Positions 37,002 through 45,464 of a stretch of DNA of 64,000 bases are shown here, piece by piece (within the stretch, counting starts at the first letter, position 1; each line of letters starts with the position of its first letter). This DNA comes from Hyphomicrobiales bacterium (lineage in GTDB: Bacteria > Pseudomonadota > Alphaproteobacteria > Rhizobiales > Beijerinckiaceae): assembly GCA_003963405.1 (NCBI GenBank), contig RXIY01000007.1, positions 27,920-91,919 of the forward strand. Direction: 5' to 3'. The translations under genes and the position numbers were made by a program. A model generated the notes under the pieces. It worked only from the letters and a program-made list of their open reading frames with translations. It ran no database searches and was not told the DNA's origin.

Positions 37002-37012
37002 ATAATTACCGC

Positions 37013-37657
37013 ATGTCCATCTGCAACGCCTCCGATGACGCAAGAAAGCGCCTGCTCGACAAGGGCGTCGCGATGATGCTGGCCGGCGGCTACCACGGGA
37101 CCGGCCTCGCCGACATCCTGAAAGCGGCGAATGTGCCGAAGGGCTCCTTCTATTATTACTTCGCCAGCAAGGAGGAGTTCGGCGCACAGGCGATCGAGCA
37201 TTATCTGGCGCCTTTTCTCCGCCGGCTGAGCGAGAGGCTGGCGGATCCGAGCCTCAATGGCCTCGAGGCGCTTGTCGCTTATTTTCGCGACCTCGCGCAG
37301 GAACTCGAGGCCAACGATTTTTCGGGCGGATGCCTGCTCGGCAATCTCATGGGCGAAATCGGCGATTCGAGTCCGGCCGCCCGCGCGGCCCTGAAGAAGG
37401 CTGTCGACCGCTATCGCGATCTCATGGCCCAGGGCCTTGCCCGAGCGCAGGCCGAGGGCGCCGTGCGCCGCGACCGCGACGCCCGCGCCATGGCCGACCT
37501 GCTCTTCGACGGCTGGCAGGGCGCCCTGCTGCGCATGAAGATCGAACGCTCCGCCGAACCGCTCAAGTCTTTCGTCGAATCGACCCTGCTCGGCGCCTGC
37601 CGCCTGGATCCGCCGCCTTCACGCCGTCCCGAAGGCGCCGGCGCCCCCCTGCCCTAA
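37013..37657 (+). CDS. TetR-family regulator, NemR/AcuR-like
   Basis: 214 residues. N-terminal helix-turn-helix: LLDKGVAMMLAGGYHGTGLADI, then LKAANVPKGSFYYYFASKEE. The C-terminal ligand/dimer domain has DFSGGCLLGNLMGE with Cys107, matching in context the redox-active Cys106 of E. coli NemR that senses electrophiles and HOCl. The same 15-bp operator lies before this gene and before the beta-propeller gene 92 nt downstream, so it probably represses both. Its inducer is unknown; reactive aldehyde, quinone or chlorine species are a reasonable guess from the cysteine. Confidence 0.88.
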   Translation: MSICNASDDARKRLLDKGVAMMLAGGYHGTGLADILKAANVPKGSFYYYFASKEEFGAQAIEHYLAPFLRRLSERLADPSLNGLEALVAYFRDLAQELEANDFSGGCLLGNLMGEIGDSSPAARAALKKAVDRYRDLMAQGLARAQAEGAVRRDRDARAMADLLFDGWQGALLRMKIERSAEPLKSFVESTLLGACRLDPPPSRRPEGAGAPLP

Positions 37658-37711
37658 TTCTTCAGGAGATCGACCAATCGGACATGCGCCAACATTGTCA
37701 CGCCGTCAAAC

Positions 37712-37726
37712 TAGCCGACCGGTCTA
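37712..37726 (+). promoter_or_regulatory. Second copy of the TetR/NemR-like operator
   Basis: TAGCCGACCGGTCTA, identical over all 15 bases to 36987-37001 and likewise followed by an AT-rich stretch. It lies 22 nt before the ATG of the secreted beta-propeller gene, overlapping where its promoter or ribosome site region would be, so bound repressor would block transcription. Confidence 0.75.
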
Positions 37727-37748
37727 TTAATAATCACAGGAGGAGACC

Positions 37749-38927
37749 ATGAAGAAAACCACCGCCCTGCTCCTTGGCCTGGCGGGCCTGGCCGCCGCGC
37801 CGGGTACGCCCGCCCGAGCGGAACTGCTCGCCGCGCTCAATTATGAGAGCAAGCCGGGGATCGCGCCCCGGCGAGAGGGAATCGCCATCATCGACATCGA
37901 CCCCGCGTCGCCCCGCTTCAACCAGATCGTGAAGGACGCCCCGCTGCCGCCGGATTTTGTCGCCCATCACATCTATTTCAACCACGACAAGACAAAGGCT
38001 TATGTCACCTCGCTCGGGCGCGGCGCCATCGCGGTCTTCGATGTCGCCCGCCTCCCGGAAAACCCCGAGATCGTCGCTGTGCCGGACTGCAAGGTGGGAG
38101 AAGACATGGTCTTCACGGCGAACGGGCGGCGCTGGTTTTTGAGCTGCATGGGCTCGAGCAATGTGATCATGGGCGACGCGGCGACCAATCGGACGCTCGC
38201 CGTCATCGCCGCCCCGGAGCCAAATCCGGGCGAGCCGGCCCGGCCCTTCATCAAGAACCCGCACGGGCTGACGCTCAACGACGGCCTGGACCTTCTGATC
38301 GTCACCAGCACGGTCGATCCGGCGGACATGACACGGGCGGGCGAGACCATCACTCTCGTCGAGGCTTCGACGGGAAAGCTTCTGGCGACGCAAAAAGTTT
38401 CGAACAAGCCCTCGCCCTCCGGCGAGGCGCCGGTCGAGACGGCCTTCGTTCCCAAGCGGACGCCGCAGACGGCCTATGTCACCAATATGGGCGGCGGGAC
38501 GCTCTGGACCGGCGTCTGGCGAGAGACGGAGAAAAGGCTCGACCTCGACCGCGCCTTCGATTTCTCGACCATCGGGCAAGCCATGCCGCTCGAGATGGAA
38601 TTCAGCGCGGCGGGCGACCGGCTTTACGTCACCACCGCCAAGCCCGGCGCGCTCAATGTCTTCGACATTGCGGACACGGCAAAGCCGAGGCTCATCGCGA
38701 GCGTTCCGGCCGCCGAAGGCGCACATCACCTCGTCTTCTCGCCCGACGGCCGCTATGCCTTCGTGCAGAACAGCCTGCTCAATCTGCCCGGACTGAACGA
38801 CGGCTCCGTGACGGTCGTCGATCTGACGGCGATGAAGCCCGCGGGCGCCGTCGACGTTCTCAAAAAGGCGGGCTTCAATCCCAACTGCATCGTCCTCCTG
38901 CCCGGCCAGGGCGGCGACGAAGATTAA
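37749..38927 (+). CDS. Secreted YncE-like beta-propeller protein
   Basis: 392 residues with a Sec signal peptide (MKKTTALLLGLAGLAAAPGT, cleaved near PARA-EL). The mature part has repeated blade-like units: KAYVTSLGRGAIAVFDVARL, RWFLSCMGSSNVIMGD, TAYVTNMGGGTLW, RLYVTTAKPGALNVFDI and HHLVFSPDGRYAFVQNS, as in seven-bladed YVTN/YncE propellers. No catalytic motif or haem site is visible. It has a strong AGGAGGAG ribosome site and the TetR operator. Possibly a periplasmic binding or stress protein; no function can be given. Confidence 0.82.
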   Translation: MKKTTALLLGLAGLAAAPGTPARAELLAALNYESKPGIAPRREGIAIIDIDPASPRFNQIVKDAPLPPDFVAHHIYFNHDKTKAYVTSLGRGAIAVFDVARLPENPEIVAVPDCKVGEDMVFTANGRRWFLSCMGSSNVIMGDAATNRTLAVIAAPEPNPGEPARPFIKNPHGLTLNDGLDLLIVTSTVDPADMTRAGETITLVEASTGKLLATQKVSNKPSPSGEAPVETAFVPKRTPQTAYVTNMGGGTLWTGVWRETEKRLDLDRAFDFSTIGQAMPLEMEFSAAGDRLYVTTAKPGALNVFDIADTAKPRLIASVPAAEGAHHLVFSPDGRYAFVQNSLLNLPGLNDGSVTVVDLTAMKPAGAVDVLKKAGFNPNCIVLLPGQGGDED

Positions 38928-39282
38928 AAAATATGCTCCGGCAGCGACTTACGCGCCGGGGCTCCGCAGTTCCCCGAATTGAAAATTTTTGGCTTTGCGC
39001 CCGCGAGTCGCGAGGGCGTATAGATGGATCGTGGCGGCTGATTCGCGATACCGCGAGCCCCAGTCGCCCGCCCAACCTGAGTTGCGTCTCGCGCGTTACT
39101 CGCCTGCGCCCGGATTAAGACTTTGGGCGCCAGAGCGGGCGCAAGTGAAGGTTTATTAACCAATTCCGCTTACCGTCGGAAACTAGACGGGACGAGCTGC
39201 AAGCCAGGGGGCTGGCCTGCGGCCGATGCGCGCCCGATGCGGCGCCGTGTCGTTGATTAATGGAGCTCGGTGGGGACCCAAC
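38928..39282 (+). promoter_or_regulatory. ctrA upstream region with GANTC sites
   Basis: 355 nt without a gene. GAGTC at 39005-39009 and GATTC at 39040-39044 are GANTC sites, the target of the CcrM methyltransferase that times ctrA transcription in Caulobacter. The GAGTC lies in a small inverted repeat (GCGA-G-TCGC). A TTAACC half-site for CtrA lies near 39157, without a correctly spaced second half. Promoter boxes cannot be placed with confidence. Confidence 0.4.
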
Positions 39283-39984
39283 ATGCGCGTTTTATTGATC
39301 GAAGACGACAGCGCGACGGCTCAGAGCATCGAGCTCATGCTCAAATCCGAGAATTTCAACGTCTATACGACGGATCTCGGCGAAGAAGGCATCGACCTCG
39401 GCAAGCTCTATGATTACGACATCATCCTTCTGGACCTGAACCTGCCCGACATGTCGGGCTACGAGGTTCTGCGCTCGCTGCGCGTCGCGAAGGTAAAGAC
39501 GCCCATTCTCATTCTTTCCGGTCTGGCAGGAATTGAAGACAAGGTGAAAGGCCTCGGATTCGGGGCCGACGACTATCTCACCAAGCCCTTCCACAAGGAC
39601 GAACTCGTCGCCCGCATCCATGCGATCGTCCGCCGGTCCAAGGGTCATGCGCAGTCGGTCATCGCCACAGGCGACCTCATCGTCAATCTCGACCAGAAGA
39701 CCGTCGAAGTCAGCGGCGTGCGCGTGCATCTGACCGGCAAGGAATATCAGATGCTCGAGCTGCTCTCGCTGCGCAAGGGCACGACGCTCACCAAAGAGAT
39801 GTTCCTCAATCACCTCTATGGCGGCATGGACGAGCCGGAACTCAAGATCATCGACGTTTTCATCTGCAAGCTCCGCAAGAAGCTCGCCAACGCCAGCGAC
39901 GGCCGCAATTACATCGAGACGGTGTGGGGCCGCGGCTATGTTCTGCGTGAGCCCAACGAAGCCGACGAGCGTATCACCGCTTGA
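39283..39984 (+). CDS. ctrA: Cell-cycle response regulator CtrA
   Basis: 233 residues: receiver domain with acidic pair ED/D at 7-9, phosphorylated Asp51 ([15 protein letters not shown]), Thr/Ser and Lys in [11 protein letters not shown]; then an OmpR-type winged helix ([20 protein letters not shown] to [11 protein letters not shown]). Highly conserved master regulator of alphaproteobacterial cell cycle, flagella and polar development, fed by CckA via ChpT. Start at 39283 ([10 protein letters not shown]) with GGGGA upstream; the frame extends 19 codons further. chpT lies 640 nt downstream on the other strand. A strong terminator follows. Confidence 0.98.
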   Translation: MRVLLIEDDSATAQSIELMLKSENFNVYTTDLGEEGIDLGKLYDYDIILLDLNLPDMSGYEVLRSLRVAKVKTPILILSGLAGIEDKVKGLGFGADDYLTKPFHKDELVARIHAIVRRSKGHAQSVIATGDLIVNLDQKTVEVSGVRVHLTGKEYQMLELLSLRKGTTLTKEMFLNHLYGGMDEPELKIIDVFICKLRKKLANASDGRNYIETVWGRGYVLREPNEADERITA

Positions 39985-40003
39985 TAGGCTGAACAAAAAA
40001 GCA

Positions 40004-40038
40004 GGGGCCATGTTCGCATATCGTGCGAACATGGCCCC
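40004..40038. terminator. Strong bidirectional rho-independent terminator after ctrA
   Basis: A perfect 15-bp stem: GGGGCCATGTTCGCA (40004-40018), loop TATCG, TGCGAACATGGCCCC (40024-40038). It is flanked by AAAAAAGC on the left and TTTGGCTTTT on the right, so it can stop both ctrA and the convergent receiver gene. Confidence 0.92.
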
Positions 40039-40077
40039 TTTGGCTTTTACACTTGGGGCGCGAAGGCGCTCCCTGCC

Positions 40078-40443
40078 TCAGACCAGGCCAATTTCCTCGA
40101 ATTTCGCCTTCAAGAGGTTCTGGTCGAACGGCTTCAGCATATATTCGTCCGCGCCCGCGCGCATCGCGCGCGCAATATGTCCCGCATCATTCTCCGACGT
40201 ACAGAAAACGACCTTTGGCGCGGCGCCGCCCGGCATCTGGCGCAGCGCGATCAGGAATTCGACGCCGCCCATTTCCGGCATGTTCCAATCGAGCAAGATG
40301 CCATCGGGCATGCGCTTCTCGCATGCGACAAGCGCGCTCCTCGCGTCTGCGGCTTCACTCGTGCGCATATGAAGCCCCTCGAGGATTCGGCGCGCGACCT
40401 TGCGAATGACGGATGAATCGTCGACCACAAGAACTTCTTTCAT
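40078..40443 (-). CDS. Single-domain CheY-like response regulator
   Basis: 121 residues, receiver domain only: acidic pair DD at 8-9, phosphorylatable Asp52 (ILLDWNMPEMGG), VFCTSEND with the conserved Thr, and Lys in YMLKPFDQ. No output domain. ATG at 40443 has GGGAG upstream. It sits between chpT (179 nt upstream, same strand) and ctrA (convergent), so it may take part in the same phosphorelay or in motility signalling. It is not DivK by its sequence as far as I can tell. Confidence 0.9.
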   Translation of the reverse strand: MKEVLVVDDSSVIRKVARRILEGLHMRTSEAADARSALVACEKRMPDGILLDWNMPEMGGVEFLIALRQMPGGAAPKVVFCTSENDAGHIARAMRAGADEYMLKPFDQNLLKAKFEEIGLV

Positions 40444-40622
40444 TTGCTCTCCCGTTTTGGGGACGCGGGCCCTCACGGAGGCGCGCCGCAATCGCTGCAA
40501 AATGAAATCAGGGCTGACGCCGACGGCCAAAAAAACGCGCCCAAGCGACCCCGTCCGCCGCGTTTCGCGGCGATGCGGCGCAGTATGGGCGCGTCCGGTT
40601 AAAGAAGCGGAAGCGTCTTGAC

Positions 40623-41312
40623 CTAAGCAACTGCGCTTTGCGGCGCCGCGCTGGGCATTCCGTCGGACGCCACGGCCGGACGGGCTTCGATGCTGACCAG
40701 CTCCGAGTCGGTCGAGACGGCGAGTTCGAGACCGCACGCCTTGGCGACGAGACCCGTGTAATAGGGCTGGATGGCGCGGGCGTCGACGGCGCTGTCTTCC
40801 GCCTCGCCGGCGAGCAGCGCCGGGATATGCGCCGCGACCCGCGCATTGACGCCGCGCGCCTCGACCTTGAAGGAAGTGGCGTCGTCGCTTCCCAGACAGG
40901 AGACGGAAATCACGCCGCCGCGCGGGATCGCGCCGTCGGCCAGCAGGCAGAGATTGAGAAGCAGCTTCACCTTGTTTTTGGACATCAGGACGCGCGGAAC
41001 GCTCCAATTGAGCTGCGTGCGCTCATCGGCGAGAAGCTGGCGGGTGACGGTCTCCGCGTCGCCGGTGTCGATGGAGGCCCCCTTCGAGCCGGCCGCGCCG
41101 AAGGCGAGGCGGCAGAACTGGAGGCGCGCCGAAGCTTCATTCGCCGAGGATTTGATGAGCGCCAGCGCATGGCCGCGCATCTCGGCGTCCTTTTCCTCTT
41201 CCAGCACCTCGAGCCCGTTGACGATCGCGCCGACGGGTGAAATCACGTCGTGGCAGACCCGCGACGACAGCAAGGCGGCGAGATCGAGAGCGTCGAGCGA
41301 GAAGTTGGTCAT
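40623..41312 (-). CDS. chpT: Histidine phosphotransferase ChpT
   Basis: 229 residues. The DHp helix has the phospho-accepting His21 in LLSSRVCHDVISPVGAIVNGLE, the hallmark of ChpT; the second half is a degenerate, ATP-less GHKL-like domain (LLLNLCLLADGAIPRGG). ChpT moves phosphate from the kinase CckA to CtrA and CpdR. ATG at 41312. Two GAATC (GANTC) sites at 41364-41368 and 41404-41408 lie in the divergent spacer with cysQ. Physical closeness to ctrA makes this a phosphorelay locus. Confidence 0.93.
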   Translation of the reverse strand: MTNFSLDALDLAALLSSRVCHDVISPVGAIVNGLEVLEEEKDAEMRGHALALIKSSANEASARLQFCRLAFGAAGSKGASIDTGDAETVTRQLLADERTQLNWSVPRVLMSKNKVKLLLNLCLLADGAIPRGGVISVSCLGSDDATSFKVEARGVNARVAAHIPALLAGEAEDSAVDARAIQPYYTGLVAKACGLELAVSTDSELVSIEARPAVASDGMPSAAPQSAVA

Positions 41313-41499
41313 TGGGCAATCCCGATGGCGCGAGGCGCCGCTTGCTGATGAAGAGGCCCGTCCGAATCTTTTGCTGTAGAACGCGAACAGGCACGCATGC
41401 GACGAATCAGTGCATTTCGTCTGGCGCAAGGGTAGCCGCGGCCGCACGGATTGCAAATTGCGCGCCCTTTGTTCGTAAACGAAGCCTGAAAGGGCGCGC

Positions 41500-42330
41500 A
41501 TGATCGACTGTTACGCGGCGCCATCGGAGCGCCAGGAACTCGCGCGCCGCTTCGGCGATCTCGTCGCCCAAGCGGGCGCGCTCGCGATGGACGTGCTGGC
41601 GCGCCCTCGGATCGCGTCGCGGCTCAAGAACGACAGTTCGCCCGTCACCGAGGCCGACCAGCGCGTCGAGGATCATCTGCTCGCCGCCCTGGCGCGCGAT
41701 ATGCCCGGCCTGCCCGTGGTTGCAGAGGAGCAGGCCGCTCGTGGCGAAACGACGGCGCACGGCAGGGTCTTTCTGCTCATCGACCCGATCGACGGCACGC
41801 GCGAATTTCTCGCCCGCAGCCCGGAGTTCACGATCAACGTCGCGCTGATCGCCGATGGCGCGCCGATCGTGGGGGCGATCGCGGCGCCGGCGCAGGGCCG
41901 CGTCTGGTTCGCCGGCGTGGACGGCTTCGTGGCCGAGGCGCCCCCGGGCGGCCGCCTGCCCGCGCCGCAGGATTGGCGGCCGCTGCGCACCCGCAAGGCG
42001 CCCGCCGGCGGTTTGGCCGCACTCGTCTCCAAATCGCACCTCGACCCTGAGACGCTCGCCTTCGTCGCGCGCTTGCCGGTGGCGGCGCGTCTTTCGGTCG
42101 GATCGTCGCTCAAATTCTGCGCCATCGCGGAAGGCGTCGCCGATGTTTACCCGCGCTTCGGCCCCACCATGGAATGGGACACGGCCGCAGGGGACGCCAT
42201 TCTGCGCGCGGCCGGCGGCGTGACGCTCGCCGCGTCGGGCGCGCCGCTTCTCTACGACAAGTCGGCGGCGAATTATCGCAACGGCCCCTTTGTCGCCTGG
42301 GGCGATCCCGCCGCGGCAAGCCTTTATTAA
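41500..42330 (+). CDS. cysQ: 3'(2'),5'-bisphosphate nucleotidase CysQ
   Basis: 276 residues, inositol-monophosphatase-like fold with metal motifs DPIDGTREF and WDTAAGDAILRAAGG, and VVAEEQAA as the Glu-containing motif. It removes the 3'-phosphate from PAP produced in sulfate assimilation. Divergent from chpT; the next gene starts ~150 nt downstream. Confidence 0.93.
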   Translation: MIDCYAAPSERQELARRFGDLVAQAGALAMDVLARPRIASRLKNDSSPVTEADQRVEDHLLAALARDMPGLPVVAEEQAARGETTAHGRVFLLIDPIDGTREFLARSPEFTINVALIADGAPIVGAIAAPAQGRVWFAGVDGFVAEAPPGGRLPAPQDWRPLRTRKAPAGGLAALVSKSHLDPETLAFVARLPVAARLSVGSSLKFCAIAEGVADVYPRFGPTMEWDTAAGDAILRAAGGVTLAASGAPLLYDKSAANYRNGPFVAWGDPAAASLY

Positions 42331-42477
42331 CGACGGCGCGCGACTCTCGCCGAGCGCGCAAAGCCCGCCGCACCCCTGACGCGACGGCGCCGCGCGGCGG
42401 CCGCATTCTGCGGCGCACCATCGCGAGGCCCGTCCGCGAGGCCCGTCATTGTCTGCGTATTGGAGTTCAAAGCGATC

Positions 42478-43068
42478 ATGAGCGCCTGGCATCGTCCCTC
42501 GTCCCGCCGCGATCTCTTCCGCCTCGCGGCCTCCGCCGCGGCCTCCGCCGCCCTTCCCGGCGCGGCGCGCGCCGTGCAAAGACCGGAAGCCTATTCGAGC
42601 GGCGAAATCGTCGAGAATGGACACCGCTTCTTTGGGTCCATTTCGCGCGGGCTCGCCGACGGCCTGGAACAGGCCAACAGGAAATGGGGCCGCCCCAACG
42701 CCTATATTCTCGGCCAGGAGGCCGGCGGCGCCTTCGTGGGCGGCCTGCGTTACGGCGAAGGCAAGATGTTCACCCGAAACGCCGGCCAAAAGTCGGTGTT
42801 CTGGCAGGGACCCTCGATCGGACTCGACGCCGGCGCCGACGGCGATCGCACGATGATGCTCGTCTATAATCTTCCGGACACAGACTCGATCTACCGCCGC
42901 TATGCGGGCGTCAACGGCTCGGCCTATCTCGTGGGCGGATTGGGCTTCACCGCGCTCAACAATGAAGAGGTCGTGGTCATGCCGGTGCGCGCGGGCCTTG
43001 GCGCCCGGCTCGGCCTCGCCCTGAGCTATCTGAAATTCACACCGGAATCGACCTGGAACCCGTTCTGA
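42478..43068 (+). CDS. DUF1134 exported protein
   Basis: 196 residues. N-terminus SSRRDLFRLAASAAASAAL is a likely twin-arginine signal (SRRDLF). The mature part matches DUF1134: YSSGEIVENGHRFFGSISRG, a Gly-rich core (LGQEAGGAFVGGLRYGEG) and NGSAYLVGGLGFT. DUF1134 proteins are periplasmic and of unknown function, confined mainly to alphaproteobacteria. The potassium channel gene starts 7 nt downstream, so both are co-transcribed. ATG at 42478 is chosen; another in-frame ATG lies 18 nt earlier. Confidence 0.85.
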   Translation: MSAWHRPSSRRDLFRLAASAAASAALPGAARAVQRPEAYSSGEIVENGHRFFGSISRGLADGLEQANRKWGRPNAYILGQEAGGAFVGGLRYGEGKMFTRNAGQKSVFWQGPSIGLDAGADGDRTMMLVYNLPDTDSIYRRYAGVNGSAYLVGGLGFTALNNEEVVVMPVRAGLGARLGLALSYLKFTPESTWNPF

Positions 43069-43075
43069 GGCGCCT

Positions 43076-43996
43076 GTGGCCGGCAAGGAAGGGCGCCGCG
43101 TCCCTGATGCGTCGCCAAAGCGCGCGCCGCCGCGGCGTCTGCGCTTGAGCGATCGCGAGGCCGTCACGCATGGGCTGCGCCAGAGTTTCTGGGGCGATCT
43201 TCATCACCATGCGGTCACGGCCCGCTGGCCCGCCTTCTTCATTGGCGCAGCGCTGGTTTTCGTCCTCTGCAATCTCTGTTTCGCCACGCTCTACATGCTG
43301 GGGGACGATCCTGTCGCCAATGCGCGGCCCGGCGCCTTCCTCGACTATTTCTTCTTCAGCATGGAGACTTTCGCCACTGTCGGCTATGGCGACATGCACC
43401 CCAGGACGCCCTATGGCCACGCCGTTGCGGCCATTGGCGCCTTCATCGGCGTCTGCGCCCTCGCCGTCACCACCGGCCTGATCTTCACCCGCTTCACCCA
43501 GCCCCGCGCACGGGTGCTGTTCGCGCGCGCTCCCGTCGTCGCCATGTTCGACGGCGCCAAGACGTTGATGATCCGCTTCGCCAATGAGCGTCACAACGTC
43601 ATCGTGGACGCCAGCGCCAGGCTCTGGCTCATGCGGTCCGAATATTCGAAGGAAGGCGTCTTCTACCGCCGGTTCCTCAGACTCGCCCTGACGCGCGACG
43701 AGAGTCCCATGTTCGCCCTGAGCTGGACAATCATGCATGTCATCGACGAGGCGAGCCCGCTTCACGGCTGGACGGCGCAGGATTTCGCGGAAAGCGACGC
43801 GAGCCTCATCCTCATTTTCGAGGGACACGACGAAACCGCCAGCCAGACGCTGCGGGCGCGACGCGACTATCCGATCGCCGACACGCTCTATGGCCGCGAT
43901 TACGTCGATATCATGGACCTCAGCGAGACTGGACTCGTCTCGATCGACTATTCCCGGTTCCACGACACCCGCGAAGCGGCCCAACCTTTGGCATAA
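43076..43996 (+). CDS. Inward-rectifier (KirBac-type) potassium channel
   Basis: 306 residues from a GTG. Slide-helix region (HHHAVTARWPAFF), outer helix (FFIGAALVFVLCNLCFATLY), pore helix and selectivity filter TFATVGYGDMHP, inner helix (GAFIGVCALAVTTGLIFTRF), then a C-terminal Ig-like Kir domain with RFANERHNVIVDA and LSWTIMHVIDEASPL. It should conduct K+ across the inner membrane; gating ligand not known. Coupled with DUF1134 upstream. Confidence 0.93.
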   Translation: MAGKEGRRVPDASPKRAPPRRLRLSDREAVTHGLRQSFWGDLHHHAVTARWPAFFIGAALVFVLCNLCFATLYMLGDDPVANARPGAFLDYFFFSMETFATVGYGDMHPRTPYGHAVAAIGAFIGVCALAVTTGLIFTRFTQPRARVLFARAPVVAMFDGAKTLMIRFANERHNVIVDASARLWLMRSEYSKEGVFYRRFLRLALTRDESPMFALSWTIMHVIDEASPLHGWTAQDFAESDASLILIFEGHDETASQTLRARRDYPIADTLYGRDYVDIMDLSETGLVSIDYSRFHDTREAAQPLA

Positions 43997-44089
43997 ACCG
44001 GGGCCGGTCTTTGCTTTCACGGGCCAATCGTGGCACTCTTGCGCGCGTCCCGCCGGCGATGGGGCGCGCGGCGGCGCGAGGTTGGCGTC

Positions 44090-45109
44090 TTGATTGAACA
44101 GGCAATGTATTTCGCGCTCGGCTTTCTCGTCGCCGGGCTGATCACGCTCCTCTTTCTGCCCGCTTTCTGGCGGCGGGCCATGCGCCTGTCGATGCGGCGG
44201 CTGCAAATGCTCGCGCCCATGTCCATGGAGGAGGTCATTGCGGAGCGAGACCTTCTGCGGGCCGAATTCGCCGTTCGCGAGCGCCGGATGGAGCAGGAGA
44301 TGGAGTCGGTGAAGGCTTCCAAGGCCTTCGACCTCGCCGCCATCGGCCGCCATGCGGCGCGCGTCGCCCAGGCCGAGTCGCAGCTGAGCAAGGCCGAGGC
44401 CGACAATCGCGACATGGCGATCGCCCTGAGCGAGGCCAGGAAGGTGCTCGCCGAGCGCACCGATCTTCTGCGCTCCACCGAACTCGCCCTCATCGAAATG
44501 ACCGAACGCGCCGACCGCGACGTCGAGCGCCTCCGCCTGCTCGAATCGGACAAGGAAGAGCTCGGCCGCGAGAAGGACGTCCAGACCAGCCGCGTCGTGG
44601 CGCATGAGGCGAGGATCGGGGCGCTGCATGAGCAAACCGCTAGATTGCAGCGCGAGTTGGAGGAATTGAAGCAGGAGCATGAGCGCGTCGCCGCCGAGGC
44701 CGCGCGCGTGCCGGGGCTCGCCAAGCATCTCGCCCACAAGACCGAGGAGCTCGAGACAGCGGAGCGCGAGAACCGTCTCGTCGCCAAGGAGCGTGAGGAG
44801 ACCCGCGCCGAACTCACCGCCGAGCAGGAGCGCCGGCGTAATGAGGTCGAGTCGCTCGAGAACGCCCTGCGCCTCGCGCGCGGCGAGGCCCGGAACGCCG
44901 CCGACAGGCTCGAATCCGCCCGCGCCGACAACGCCATGCTGCACGGCGCGGTCGAGGCGTTGCGCGCCGAACGCGCGCATCAGCGCCGCAATGGCGCAGC
45001 GGGGGAGCCGGCGGCCCAGGGAGACGTGGCCGCGCTGCGTGACGCGCTCACGGAATTCGGAACGCGCGTCGCCGAACTCGCCGAGACCGCGCCCGAACGG
45101 GTCGAGTGA
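44090..45109 (+). CDS. Membrane-anchored coiled-coil protein of unknown function
   Basis: 339 residues from a TTG with GAGG upstream (a GTG at 44030 would add 20 residues). A single N-terminal helix (AMYFALGFLVAGLITLLFLP) is followed by a juxtamembrane basic stretch and ~230 residues of heptad-rich Glu/Arg/Ala coiled coil (ERDLLRAEFAVRERRMEQEM onwards). No catalytic motif. Such proteins occur widely in Rhizobiales; an envelope-scaffold role is only a guess. Confidence 0.8.
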   Translation: MIEQAMYFALGFLVAGLITLLFLPAFWRRAMRLSMRRLQMLAPMSMEEVIAERDLLRAEFAVRERRMEQEMESVKASKAFDLAAIGRHAARVAQAESQLSKAEADNRDMAIALSEARKVLAERTDLLRSTELALIEMTERADRDVERLRLLESDKEELGREKDVQTSRVVAHEARIGALHEQTARLQRELEELKQEHERVAAEAARVPGLAKHLAHKTEELETAERENRLVAKEREETRAELTAEQERRRNEVESLENALRLARGEARNAADRLESARADNAMLHGAVEALRAERAHQRRNGAAGEPAAQGDVAALRDALTEFGTRVAELAETAPERVE

Positions 45110-45182
45110 CGGCGGCTTGACCGCCCGGCCGCGCTTTGGGACAAGAGCCGCGAACGTCACTCCCGCCACGAGGTTTTGAGCC

Positions 45183-45464
45183 TTGCTCTTCGTCGCCCTT
45201 TGCTACGACAAGCGTGACCACGTCGATCTGCGCCTCTCGACCCGCGCCGCCCATCTCGCCTTTCTCGAAACGCATGCGGCGCAAGTGAAGCTCGGCGGCC
45301 CCTTTCTGGAGGGCGAAAAGCCGGTCGGCTCCATGCTGATCCTCGAGTGCCCCGACGAAGCTTCTGCCCGCGCCCTGCTCTCGCAGGATCCTTATGCGGA
45401 GGCGGGCCTTTTCGAACGGGTGGAGCTGCGCGCCTGGAAGCGCGTCGTCGGGGCGACGCTCTAG
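45183..45464 (+). CDS. YciI-family protein
   Basis: 93 residues from a TTG start. Ferredoxin-like YciI fold, with the conserved His in RAAHLAFLETHAAQV and the Asp in SQDPYAEAGLFERVELRAWKRV. The active site of the family resembles muconolactone isomerase; its reaction is mostly unknown. The EVE gene starts directly at the next base, so they form a pair. Confidence 0.88.
   Translation: MLFVALCYDKRDHVDLRLSTRAAHLAFLETHAAQVKLGGPFLEGEKPVGSMLILECPDEASARALLSQDPYAEAGLFERVELRAWKRVVGATL

Noticed and set aside
36698..37012. Possible replication origin near rpmH-rnpA
   Set aside because: No cluster of DnaA boxes, no AT-rich unwinding tract and no dnaA or gidA/parAB beside it.
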